DNA of 64,000 nucleotides, taken from Glossina fuscipes. Taxonomy: Eukaryota > Arthropoda > Insecta > Diptera > Glossinidae. Where the stretch lies: assembly GCF_014805625.2 (NCBI RefSeq), contig NW_023998651.1, forward strand, positions 917,742 through 981,741, written 5' to 3'. Below, one piece after another: positions 54,560 through 64,000 of the stretch. Each line of letters starts with the position of its first letter. Positions within the stretch are counted from its first letter, which is position 1. A program made the translations under genes and the position numbers. The notes beneath the pieces are model-generated. The model did no database searches, was not told the DNA's origin, and saw nothing but the letters and a program-made list of their open reading frames with translations.

Positions 54560-54935
54560 TCGCCATTTATTGAGACGTGAGTAAAAGAGGAGTAGGTGGT
54601 ATTTTAGTACAGAAAAACCAAGACAACTATGCATTATCGGTCTATTATTTGTCCAAAGAACTAAAAAAGCACACCGCAACTATTCGATAATGAAATAGCC
54701 ATGCTTGGTAGCTTTATTATGTGGCAAAATATTTAGACGCTACATGGAAGGCCACGAATTCTCCGTAACAACGGACCATGCCTCCCCGAAATAGGACATG
54801 TCTTAAAAAGTCTTTCGCGGAGATTAATCAAATTATGGTTAAAACTGCAAAGATATGGCTTTTCAGAACATAGTACCCGACGTTTTGTCACGCATACAAG
54901 TTGGAAATGCACTTGCGCTTTTTAAAGATCCTTAA
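54560..54935 (+). pseudogene. Gypsy RNase H relic
   Basis: The plus strand reads RGVGGILVQKNQDNYALSVY then YLSKELKKH, RRYMEGHEFSVTTDHASPK (the TDHxSLK box with its Asp) and, in a shifted frame, LKLQRYGFSEHS and VPDVLSRIQV. These correspond to W.LxLQxYDF.IxYRxGxxNxVPDALSR of Gypsy polymerases. Several shifts. Distinct from the 31.7-kb relic, which has DHKPL. Confidence 0.65.
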
Positions 54936-55484
54936 AACGTTTCGAACGTTTGACGAATTCGTGTGCAAATGGTAGACAAGTCCACGAAGATTTGTGATGA
55001 CAAATTGGGCAGATACTCATAAAGTCTTACGATAGTTCATCTTCATAACGTTAAAGACTTTGTCCATCCATGTGAAATTGGTAAGGCAGCAACACACCCA
55101 AACACTGTAGAATTCGTAGTACTTGAAAACCATTTAAGAACATGACCGTGCATGAAGCGTATGTATGTATTTATATGTATTTGGAAGAACAGATTTCTAT
55201 ATGTGTGCCGTTGTGGCCTCAAATAATGACATGCAATTCAAATCAATATACTTCAAAGCACATTAAATCAAGAAGAACTACGATGAACCACTTAGCAGCA
55301 TAAAATGAAGAAACGAACGGGCAAGGCATACATATGATTTCCTTTGGCCCATGATGTTTACGGCAAGTCCCGAAGTTGGGCCCGAGGATCCCTTAGCTGC
55401 TTACCTTTCATAAAAAAGCTAAAAGCTTGTAATTTTTTTTTCTTTTTAACTGAAAATGATTTTAAAAGGGGAAAATGATCTACA
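54936..55484. other. unassigned, includes a short dispersed repeat at 55325-55410
   Basis: TTTGGCCCATGATGTTTACG and GAAGTTGGGCCCGAGG recall 6695-6765. No gene. Confidence 0.35.
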
Positions 55485-55970
55485 ATGATCAAATTCGATG
55501 ATTTTAAACTTTCTATACATAAAATAACAGTTTTCCATTCAGTATTGTTGAGTTATTTAGTGTATGCAGACGCCAATCATGGAATGCCCAAAATTGCATA
55601 TTCAACATCCATTACTTATGTTGTTGACTTGAAGAAATCTGCAACCGGAGTCCGTCACACACTTTTAGAAGCTTATGATGATGCTGCTTCGTCATGTCCC
55701 AAACGTCGGCTTTTGGTTTCAACGGTACAAAATCGGAATTTTGTTGTCAATGGTAAAGAGCGGCTCAGAGAACCAAACATGTTCGAACACGGCTAATTTT
55801 AAGACTTACTGAACGAAAACGCAGCTGAAGCTATCAAAGAGTTTACAAATAGCTTAGCTGTGAAAAACTGCAAATAACTCCGCTGTTGAGAAAAAACGAA
55901 ATGATTTTCCGGACAATCTAATAGTTGGGTGAAATGGATCAAAAGTGTGCTAACGTCGGCTAATAGCAAG
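55485..55970 (+). pseudogene. mariner transposase relic 3 (N-terminus)
   Basis: An open frame reads LSYLVYADANHGMPKIAYST, SITYVVDLKKSA and RHTLLEAYDDAASSCPK, the same N-terminal domain as relic 2 but on the opposite strand. A decayed NENAAEAIKEFTNSLAV segment follows at 55808-55860, the second helix-turn-helix. The catalytic domain is not found. Confidence 0.7.
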
Positions 55971-57399
55971 GCGAATGAGCAAGAAATATGCTGGTGCTTA
56001 TGATTAATCTTCACCGTGATACAAATATACTCAACGTAAAGGCTAATAGATACAAAAAACAGAATGGTGTCGCTTTGTGAACCGCACTTTTGTGAAGTGT
56101 ATGGTGTCCACACACCTGGAACTCGAGAGAAGAAGTGTAGCTATAGACCCTTCGCTGAAGGCGCGTTTCTGTAAAGATGAAGACAATAGCTACGTTTGAC
56201 AGAATGCAGAAAGGCCATGGAGATTTTGGTATAGCAAGAGCACAGAATTACTTGGTTTCATTATTCCTGCTATTAAGCTATTAACTACGATGGATGAACT
56301 CTACTATAAAAACACCTTTAAACAAAGAGTCAGGATAAATTAATTAATCACAGAATCTTTGTAAAATTGTTGTTTTAAAGTAGGCAAGTTGACGTTTCTA
56401 CTCTAATCTATGTTTACAGACGCCGACATACAGGGATTTCACTACTTTTAAAGCAAATATAAGGTTAGTTATTATAACAGTTGCCGTGTTAGCGGCAATT
56501 CTGCTCAGAGATAACGACTTACATAGGGAAACAATCATGAGTTATACTTGATCAACAATTTTAGTAACAACTTCGCTACTTATTTATTATTTATTTAAAG
56601 CATGTAGGGCAACACTGCAGGTCATAAAGGTGGACGATTCATCGAAAGTCATGTTTATCATCATATTTCTGACATATAGTTGCTCTTTTAATTAGAATAC
56701 GTAATTTTTAGTATGTGGTCGCGAAAGCTTTTTTTGAGTAATTGAAATTGTTGAGCAACATGGTGTAAGTTTTGAAACCATCAGATACAGTTGCGAGCGG
56801 TTGCTTAGTGATTGACATATCACATAGAGCTACAAGATCCTTTCCCATTGCCTTGAAGCTGGTTTTTAATTACCGGTGTAGCTCGTAGAAGATAACGTCA
56901 AGTTTCCTACCATTCTGCCCAAACCCAACTCATTTTATCTGCCCAAACCGCTGGCAGAGCCATATGAAAACATAAAGATCAATTCCTGGGATCCATGTGT
57001 TCATAAGTCTGCTGAACATACTCTCCATCCCACGGCTGCTTAGTGTTGTATACGGCTGATCGTTGCTAATGTTGCTCTTATTGGTGCTGATGCTATTTCT
57101 AATTTAATAACTGTTTGCAGAAAAAAACTAAGATTTGATGCAAATTCCCGCAGAATTATTCAACCTGTCAACATTAAAAGCTTAATGTGTTGTTTATTAT
57201 TTCTTCCTTAAATTTGTGCTAGTTCAAAAACTAACAAGCACACCTGCATATAACTTATATAAATCATTCCATGAAATCGCAATATAGAAGTGTAGAAACT
57301 TTGCCATTGCCTCGACTTAGTTCAGCTCACCTAACACAAAAAAAATTAAGTTAAATACTAAAGCAAAATAGAGTAAAAGGTAAACTGTTGTATAATGGT
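55971..57399. other. unassigned stretch
   Basis: No domain or repeat could be supported. 56860-56960 is slightly less AT-rich. Confidence 0.35.
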
Positions 57400-57530
57400 C
57401 CTGAATGTTTGTCTAGGCTTCGTTCGTTAGAGATCCGACATCCGTTTATTGCCAGTCTTCTGTAATTTGTTTGTTCGCTGTATTTTCGTCCGTTAAGTCA
57501 TAGTGTGTCCTCCTGTTCTGTACTTGACTA
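57400..57530 (+). repeat. GTCCGT-word block related to repeat X
   Basis: Contains GACATCCGTTTATTGCCAGT, TTCGTCCGTTAAGTCA and CCTCCTGTTCTGT, echoing 17276-17345. Short and diverged. Confidence 0.3.
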
Positions 57531-58239
57531 TAGACCTCCCATCTGACCCCTCCTTATCCTTTTCCATATGCTTATTCCATGTAACAAATTTTATATACGT
57601 ACTTATCCACTCATACGACTGCTTCGCTTCTGCTTATAAAATCACTGCTATCACGATACTCAGCAATTCTTGTCCTTGAAAAAACTTGACGGCTTTATTT
57701 ACTTCTGGCTGAAATTGTGGCGATTTAAGTTCCACCAGGAACGATTCTCTGCTGTGAATCTCTATCGGTTCAGCTACTTTCGCAATTATTCATGCCACAA
57801 CCAAGGAAGATCTAATTTGCTTCCTAAGAATTTCATTACTTTTCAGTTTCTATGATAGAAAACTAATAATTAAACTTTCTCTCCACATAAAAAGTTACTT
57901 TTCATTACAACCCTTACCAAGACACTTGAAGTCTACAAATTATATTTATGTGGTCCAAACTTCCTAGCGTTCATTTTTTTGCTAAATTGCTATCAATTCT
58001 CATTATAAAATATAAAAAATGAAACCTTTTTCTAAAGGGTGTAATAGAAAATGGATCTACCTTGAACACTTCTGGGGCTCTACACCCTGCACCTTGGTAT
58101 ATGGTATAATTCTGTTAAACTCTACACATGGGTGCAGAAGCGTCATACTAGTAATGGCGGCCGCAGGAGACAAACAATGCATATGACTATTGAATTAGTA
58201 TGTAGATTTTGAATTTGTACTTGTTAGCTTTATGATAAC
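57531..58239. other. unassigned stretch
   Basis: Nothing recognised. Confidence 0.35.
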
Positions 58240-58259
58240 ATCTTCGAAAATAAACAAGA

Positions 58260-58330
58260 AGGACTTGCGGTTAAATACCCTACACTAACCGACAACCTAA
58301 ATAAATATCCTACACTAACCACCTACCCTT
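58260..58330. repeat. two-copy tandem with CCTACACTAACC
   Basis: ATACCCTACACTAACCGACA and ATATCCTACACTAACCACCT in tandem at about 40-bp spacing. Confidence 0.6.
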
Positions 58331-58610
58331 TATACGACGAATTTTAAAAATAAAGCCTCGTATGTGGTTTGGACGAAAAAGCGGTCCGATATCTATCGTT
58401 TTCGGGCGACAACACGCCAATGTGCCATACTTCATGCAATCTGGAAGTCGAACAGCACATAACACGGACAGACGGACGAACAGACGAGCTTAGAGAGAGA
58501 CTATATCGGAATCGGGAGTATAATAAAAAATGAGTCCATCTCAAGTCTTTTAATCTACAAACTTAATACACTCTCGTAGCAAAGTTGATGTAGGATATAA
58601 AATAGGTGAG
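58331..58610. repeat. dispersed fly repeat with ACGGACAGACGGAC word
   Basis: GACAGACGGACGAACAGACGAG followed by TATATCGGAATCGG-like sequence resembles a common fly repeat, as at 33401-33860. Identity from general appearance only. An ATG frame of about 141 codons just downstream (58619-59044) has no domain and is probably chance. Confidence 0.3.
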
Positions 58611-59289
58611 ATTTAATAATGCTTTTTTGCATAATAATTTTGCGAATATTGAAAAAAATGAAAAATCAGAAAAACAGAAAAGACTACGTGGTTTATTTAA
58701 TTTCCTTTGTCATTTATTCTTTACAACCCAATCGATTAACGAGCGATAAAAAAAGTGAATTAACGAGCTTATGTACAAATAAGCAAAAATCAGACTGTTT
58801 TGTTGTTTACAATTGGGTTATTATTAAGAAATGGATTTCGAAGCGTTTGAAGTGTGTCACACTTTGTTGTTTTTATCTTGTTATTAAATTTTTGTTTACG
58901 ATTTCGGTTTGTGAAACTTTAAGTGCGCGCATATCTGCAACGATATGCAATCACACTACAGTATTTCGTTTGCATTTTTTAATAAACAAACGAATGAAAT
59001 CAATTTTAAAAGTCTCTTACCGGCGGTTTGAACACAGAAAATGAAGGAGGCGCCGATTTGCGATGTGTTTAGCGGAATCAATAATTTTTAAATCAAAAAT
59101 TCAGTTAAATTTTAGTTCAAATCTGACCTAAACGAACGGTTTTCATTTATTTGTTAATTTTCCAGCCTAAATGTGTAGTTTATTTGCACTTTCAAATAAC
59201 TAAACGATCGAATTAAATTTTTGATAATTTTTTTTATAATAGTCGTAACCGGGCCAGCTTTTGCAAGGGCAATGTCAATTGATTTTAAT

Positions 59290-59990
59290 AAATTTTGCGG
59301 CTGTGCCGCATATATGGTGAATTTGATGCAGTCAACAAGTCCATTCTTAAAAGTGGTTAATGCATAAGTGTCATTGATATATGTGATGACAGTTTTTTGC
59401 CCGGAGGTTGCATTAAGATCTAGTTCCTTTCAGTGGCAAATTATTGAGTTCTGCATTTAATTTTTGCTGTTTCCAGTTTGGGTAAGTGTAGAAAGTAGTC
59501 GGTGTACGGTTTTACTGGGTTTATAATTTTGTTTTGAATTAAGGTTTTTAGCCCTTCTAATGTTGCCGGAAAATTGTTTGGTATTAATGTAGCTTGTACA
59601 TTGGAATTTAATTTGCAGTAAAAAGTACACTGTAATAGTTGTGATACTTTTAAAAAGCCTTTAAGCTCTTTATAGTTAGAATTCGATGTTGAAGAACATT
59701 TTGAGTGCAATCCCTTTGTTAGAGGTTTCTTTTTCTAGAAGTTTCTTATCTGGGTTCGTTGTATTTATGTTTGAGTAAAAGTATTTTGTTTCAATCTTGT
59801 TTATTGTATGTTATTACATGTATTGCTCCTTTCACTGTATTGGTTCTCTCCGTATAATTTTCTAGTTTCTCTAGTTCGGTCTCTATCTTTTTTTGTTTTA
59901 GATCTTGCTATTTACTTTCTTCAGTGTTTACGATTATTATATGGATAGAGATGTTTGTTTCATTTATTCTATCCATCTGAAGGGCTTTTT
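59290..59990 (-). pseudogene. Gypsy/errantivirus-type gag relic, copy 2
   Basis: The segment aligns with 49200-49750 in the same orientation. It starts with a MDRINETNISI-like N-terminus near 59970. A capsid-like region at 59440-59710 reads YKELKGFLKVSQLLQCTFY and NNFPATLEGLKTLIQNKI. The element is cut on its 5' side at about 60000, next to the end of CR1 copy C. Confidence 0.5.
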
Positions 59991-60639
59991 TTTCTATTAT
60001 AAACATTCTTATTTTATTTTTTTTTAAAATACCCATTTATACATGAAATTTAACTAAAGAAAATTAGTGGCGAATTCATTGTATCTTAATAGAAAATCTT
60101 ACTCTAATTGTTTTAAAACTAGTATACAATAAAAAGGAAGAAAAAAAAGAATAAAAAGTAAGTGTAAAAATAAATTAAAAAGTTAAAAATAATAATTCAT
60201 GTATAAATAAATAAAAAGAAAGAAAAGAAAAAAAGCATATACACAGCTAACACAGAAGCACACCCGCAACAAGAACAGATCCAGGTTGCAAGTGAACCCC
60301 TAAACCATTGCAAACATGCATAAGCTTGGCAACCAACATGTTAACAACCCAATATTATTTTAAATAAAAAATGAGATATTAGAAATGAAATGTTAGTTTA
60401 AGTACGACATATGCAAACCGCGTATATTAAGCAAAGTTGCTTTAATAGACTTTAAAGAGTCCGATAATGAGAATAAGTGGTAGACATCATTTAGATTTAC
60501 GTAAACAACTCTAAACGGGTTAAACAGTTCATAATTGTATTTTGACTAAGCTTAATCAAGATAAAGTGCCTAGAGAAGCGGTTAGGGACATTAAAGCCTA
60601 TCTCACGAAGTAATGCGGGCGAGTCAATAGTACCATTTA

Positions 60640-62795
60640 TTATTTTGATTAAGAAGGAACCCCAAGAACAAATCTACGTTCCTCAAGTGAGGATAATGGA
60701 AGCAACCTATATTCATAGGGTGGAAGAGAGGCAATCGGGTCCGAACTTAAAATCCTAAGAGCAAACAGCAAGAATTGCTTTTGAACAGCACCTATATGAA
60801 GTATATGTCTAACCAAACATATGTACACCCTTTTCGTAATGTAGGGGTCATCAAGCTCTTTGGACCACCTTTTTATAAAACCAAGCGCAGACCTAGCTTT
60901 GCCTGTCGAGAGCTGAATATGCAAGTTAAAACGTAACCTATGGTCAAATAGAACGCCTAAATCTGTGATCGAATCGACATCGTCCAACTTATGCGGATCT
61001 ATGAAATACTGAGTAATGAATGACTTTCTTCTTGAGAAAGAAAGCTTCTTACCTTTATTTAGATTTGGTTTCAGAAGATTCAAAAAGTACCATGCAACCA
61101 AATTATTCAAGACACTTTGGCGCTGATGTGTTTGCAATTCTACGGAGAAAGAAGAAAACAGTTTCACATCGTCAGCATATATTAAGATCTGGCTGGAATT
61201 AATCACTAATCGGAGATCATTTATGTATAAACTAAATAAAATGGGACCTAAGTGGCTGTCTTGAGGTACGCCGGACGTCACGGGAAATTCATCCGAGGTG
61301 ATGAAGTTAAACAAAACCTTGAATGATCTACCATGCAGATAAGAGCTTAACAATTCCACTGAAAAGAAAGGTAAGCCAGAGGCTTAGAGTTTAAAGATGA
61401 CTAAGTTATTGTTAACCAAATCAAATGCTTTGCTTTTATCAGTATATATTCCATCAGTGCGAGAGCCACTAAAAAAAACCTTGAAAACATGACAAGTAAA
61501 CTCTAACAAATTGATGACCGTAGATCTTCCTTTTCGAACGTCATGTTGGTGTGGGGAATTACACGAATTAATGGCAAGGGCCATTACAAGTTACAATTTG
61601 CCCGAACAGCTTAGGCAAGACACTCAACTTGACTATGCCCCTCTCAACGAGTGGTCTACTTTCACTTTTGTGGATAGGAATAAGAAAAGTATTATTCGAA
61701 CACAAAGGGAATACACCTAAATTCAAGGACTGGTTAAAAATCTTTGAGATAACGCCACATAACTCGACTGTGCAGGATTTAAGTACACATGATGGAATTC
61801 AATCAGGTCCAGTCGTGCAACTATATTTTAGAGAGCTCAACCCTTTAAGAACGTCGTCTGCAGAAATAATTAAATTAAAAATTGAAACCAAGTTAGTTAT
61901 AGGATATGAGTAGTTTGCTGATAAATCGAAAGTAGCCGTCGAAAACTTTTGTCAGAAGTATTCGCCGAAAAGGCTTGAGGTTTCAATATTATCCGAGAAC
62001 TCAGAGACGTTAAAAGAAACATGCGAGGGATTTATGGAGTTTTTTTCTTGTGGAATTAACGAACTTAAAAGAGTATTTAGGATTAGCAAACAAGGAGGAT
62101 TTAACAAACTGATGGTATCTGCAATAGTATTGACGGTTGAGCGAATTTAATTTATGCCTTGCCACTGAGTAAGCGAAATAGTCGAAAGAAGAGCCACTTT
62201 TCGAATATTTGTTTAAAAGCGTGTTTTTTCTATTCTTGTAATATTTAATTGTCTTATTAAGCTACGGGTGACATCTGCTTCGAGGTCGGGACTGCTTGAC
62301 CGGAATAGATGCAAAAATAGCTAGATTTAATATATTGTAGAACGACGACAGTAAGCTAACTAACAATACTTCCAACTGAGAAATCAAGCATAATATTTGA
62401 AAGATGTGATTTTGGCAATGAAACGTTGATTTTATGGAAATCATAAAATTTATTTGAAAAAGTTGAAATAGGAATGTTAGAAAAGTTCAACGAACCATCA
62501 TTCTTGTAATGCAAGGAAATATCCAATGCTGGATTATAAGGATCCTCAGGTACACTATAAGGAAGACAATGATTAACACAAATCTCAGGAAAATTGGCAC
62601 AGCAACGATGAAGCAGTCTACCATTGCAATTAGAGGTACCATTGTGTTGAACTAAATTATGATCGAATAATTCATTAAAGAACACAACAGCTCCATCAGA
62701 TGGTGAAGTAGGAATCAAATAGCCACAACTATCACTGCAACACTAAGTGACTTGAGGCAAATTGAAGTCACCCAACGCAATGTTATCCACAAATG
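60640..62795 (-). pseudogene. CR1-like ORF2, broken (copy C)
   Basis: Lacks the first third of the endonuclease. Retained blocks are ALGDFN, SPSDGAVVFFNELFDHNLVQ, LPKSHLSNIMLDFSVGS, YTDKSKAFDLVNN (first RT Asp replaced by Lys in context YTDKS), GVPQDSHLGPILFSLY and an intact YADD near 61170. Stops and shifts occur near 61390, 61580 and 62250-62360. Confidence 0.82.
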
Positions 62796-63680
62796 TGTCA
62801 GGTGCCACTCTTGAAGCAAACATTGCCTCTCTGGGAGGAACTGCCTTCAAGCAAATGCCATCTGTACTAGGAGCAGTAGGGTTCACGGCTCGGGAGTTTC
62901 GAGTTAGGGAGTATATAGAAGGGGTAACCCTGCACGAGCAGCTTGTGCGACATGGCCAGTTTGGTGACTAGCGTTCACGCTCGAACAGCCAAGGGGAGAG
63001 GACGCTTTACTATTCTCATTATTAATTTTAGGCGATGACGCCTTAGAAGATTGAGTGACGCCAATGAGAGGAGGTACCCTTGTCACTTCAGCATTGCTCA
63101 AACCAGAAAAATTTCCCGCCTTATATGTAACTTCTCCGACACAGAAATGTCGGAAACGTTGACGTTCATTGTATTGATTGAGGGAGCGCTAGCTTGTACC
63201 AACGAATCAGATTTAGAAGGAATCAGAGGTGACGTACCACACGCTACGCTACGAGTTGTAATTTTGCTAGCTGGGGAAGAAACTGAGTGCGCAATATAAC
63301 GACACTCATCAAACCTAATCTTAACTATTTCAAATTTTTCCCACAAGGAGCCGAGATTTTCGCTCAAATAAGAGAAACAATTTCTCGTCCCCGTGTAGAG
63401 TTTGTAGAAATCCATGTCCCGCTTTCTACAGTCAGGACGTGACCATCGTAAGCCTTTTGAGGAATCAAGGACTGCATCAGTAGCACGGCCGTTAATACCA
63501 GCCGTTAATACCAGCATAGCAAAAACGATCACAAAGCCAACACGAAATGAATCGTTCAGGTTCAGGGCCTGTTTTCGCACGACATGGTATAAATAAACAA
63601 TGCATGTCCAGTGAAAACAACAAAAGCTTATGAAAAAACAGAAAACTAAAAGATTCCACGGCACAAACTTTCAGCAAATT
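62795..63680 (-). pseudogene. CR1-like ORF1, broken (copy C)
   Basis: Starts LDMHCLFIPCRAKTGPEPER, with the PHD-like finger kept as SCWLCDRF, but the His region is altered and a frameshift separates it from GLRWSRPDC, where one Cys has become Arg. The Ser/Pro-rich middle and the beginning of the RRM-like part (KAVPPREAMFASRVAPDTF) follow before the deletion. Confidence 0.8.
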
Positions 63681-63961
63681 ACAGCGAACTTCTCACTTTT
63701 GTTCCCACTGTAAATATAGATGGAAAGCAAAAGAAACTTCAAACAAAGATGAACAGAAAAAAAAGAGACTTTTACTAAGAGCTCTAATTGTTGATTGTAC
63801 AAAACCAAAATGAATTTTTCATATAAAAGATTAATATAATTCTTATAAGTTAAATTCACACATTATTCTTTTAAAGATTTTTAGAATTTAGACACGAATA
63901 AAATCAAAAAGCCAAGAAATACACTAAGAAATTGGAATGTTTCTTGTACAGAATTAAAACG

Positions 63962-63966
63962 CGACT
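63962..63966 (-). promoter_or_regulatory. DPE of CR1-like copy C at +28
   Basis: AGTCG on the minus strand, 27 bases after 63993, identical in sequence and spacing to copy A. The Inr here reads TCAAGTTT because the flank differs. Confidence 0.55.
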
Positions 63967-64000
63967 ACAACACGCACGCAAAGTTGCCAAACTTGAGCGT

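Larger units (their letters stand above)
60020..63993 (-). mobile_element. CR1-like LINE copy C, complete 5' end, internal deletion
   Basis: The minus-strand copy matches copy A from its first base (63993, AGTTTGG) through the 5' UTR, ORF1, ORF2 and a diverged 3' UTR to about 60020. About 670 bp are missing at one junction (near 62800), joining ORF1 at ...DTFVDNI to ORF2 at ALGDFN. It is more diverged than copy B and has several stops, so it is an older insertion. The opposite orientation to copy A places two near-complete CR1 elements about 49 kb apart in inverted array. Confidence 0.9.

Noticed and set aside
58619..59044. 141-codon ATG open frame
   Set aside because: No domain, composition typical of AT-rich chance frames, no splice or promoter context.
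61629..62180. Foreign insertion inside CR1 copy C
   Set aside because: Plus-strand frames looked unrelated, but the minus strand aligns with copy A throughout, so the segment is ordinary CR1 sequence.

Overview
The window reads as AT-rich, intron-poor nuclear DNA of an insect, most likely a higher dipteran (tephritid-like fly). The reasons are the mix of CR1-like, I-like and Jockey-like LINEs, Tc1/mariner and pogo/Tigger elements and errantivirus-type Gypsy relics, together with an internal Inr+DPE promoter of Drosophila type. The species call is inference. I see no rRNA, no intact tRNA, no CRISPR and no bacterial operon structure. Almost every recognisable coding stretch is transposon-derived. 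Host coding evidence is limited to one or two candidate exons. || Layout. 1-2195: an I-like LINE 3' part (plus strand) split by a pogo/Tigger element (567-1976) with 24-bp terminal inverted repeats and a TA duplication. 3830-4650: Jockey-type RT relic (minus). 5020-5860: interspersed repeat whose inverted partner is at 20960-21800. 6856-11541: near-complete CR1-like LINE with a promoter, a PHD-like ORF1 and an endonuclease/RT ORF2. ORF2 has no AUG and appears to be joined to ORF1 by a -1 slippery heptamer. 11.5-19.5 kb: AT-rich DNA with a CR1 endonuclease fragment, repeat arrays and the 5' end of an LTR element with a tRNA-Lys-like primer site. 23.1-31.4 kb: a second interspersed repeat in two inverted copies, enclosing a DD34 transposase relic and an old LINE RT relic. 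31.7-36.4 kb: Gypsy RT/RNase H relic and a broken Myb/SANT-like gene (minus). 36793-38324: second, 5'-truncated CR1 copy. 40096-40372: best candidate host exon. || 41-60 kb is a dense transposon graveyard: two Tc1-like 5' ends, Gypsy gag, RNase H and integrase pieces on both strands, a tRNA-headed SINE (44504-44674), an I-like LINE with a perfect 14-bp target duplication (50397-51645), and three mariner relics. 60.0-64.0 kb is a third CR1 copy (minus), complete at its 5' end but with an internal deletion. || The most interesting relationships are functional ones between elements. The SINE 3' tail matches the 3' tail of the I-like LINE found twice in the same window, which suggests that this LINE mobilises it. 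The CR1-like family shows a conserved internal promoter in two copies and an apparent programmed -1 frameshift for making its polymerase.
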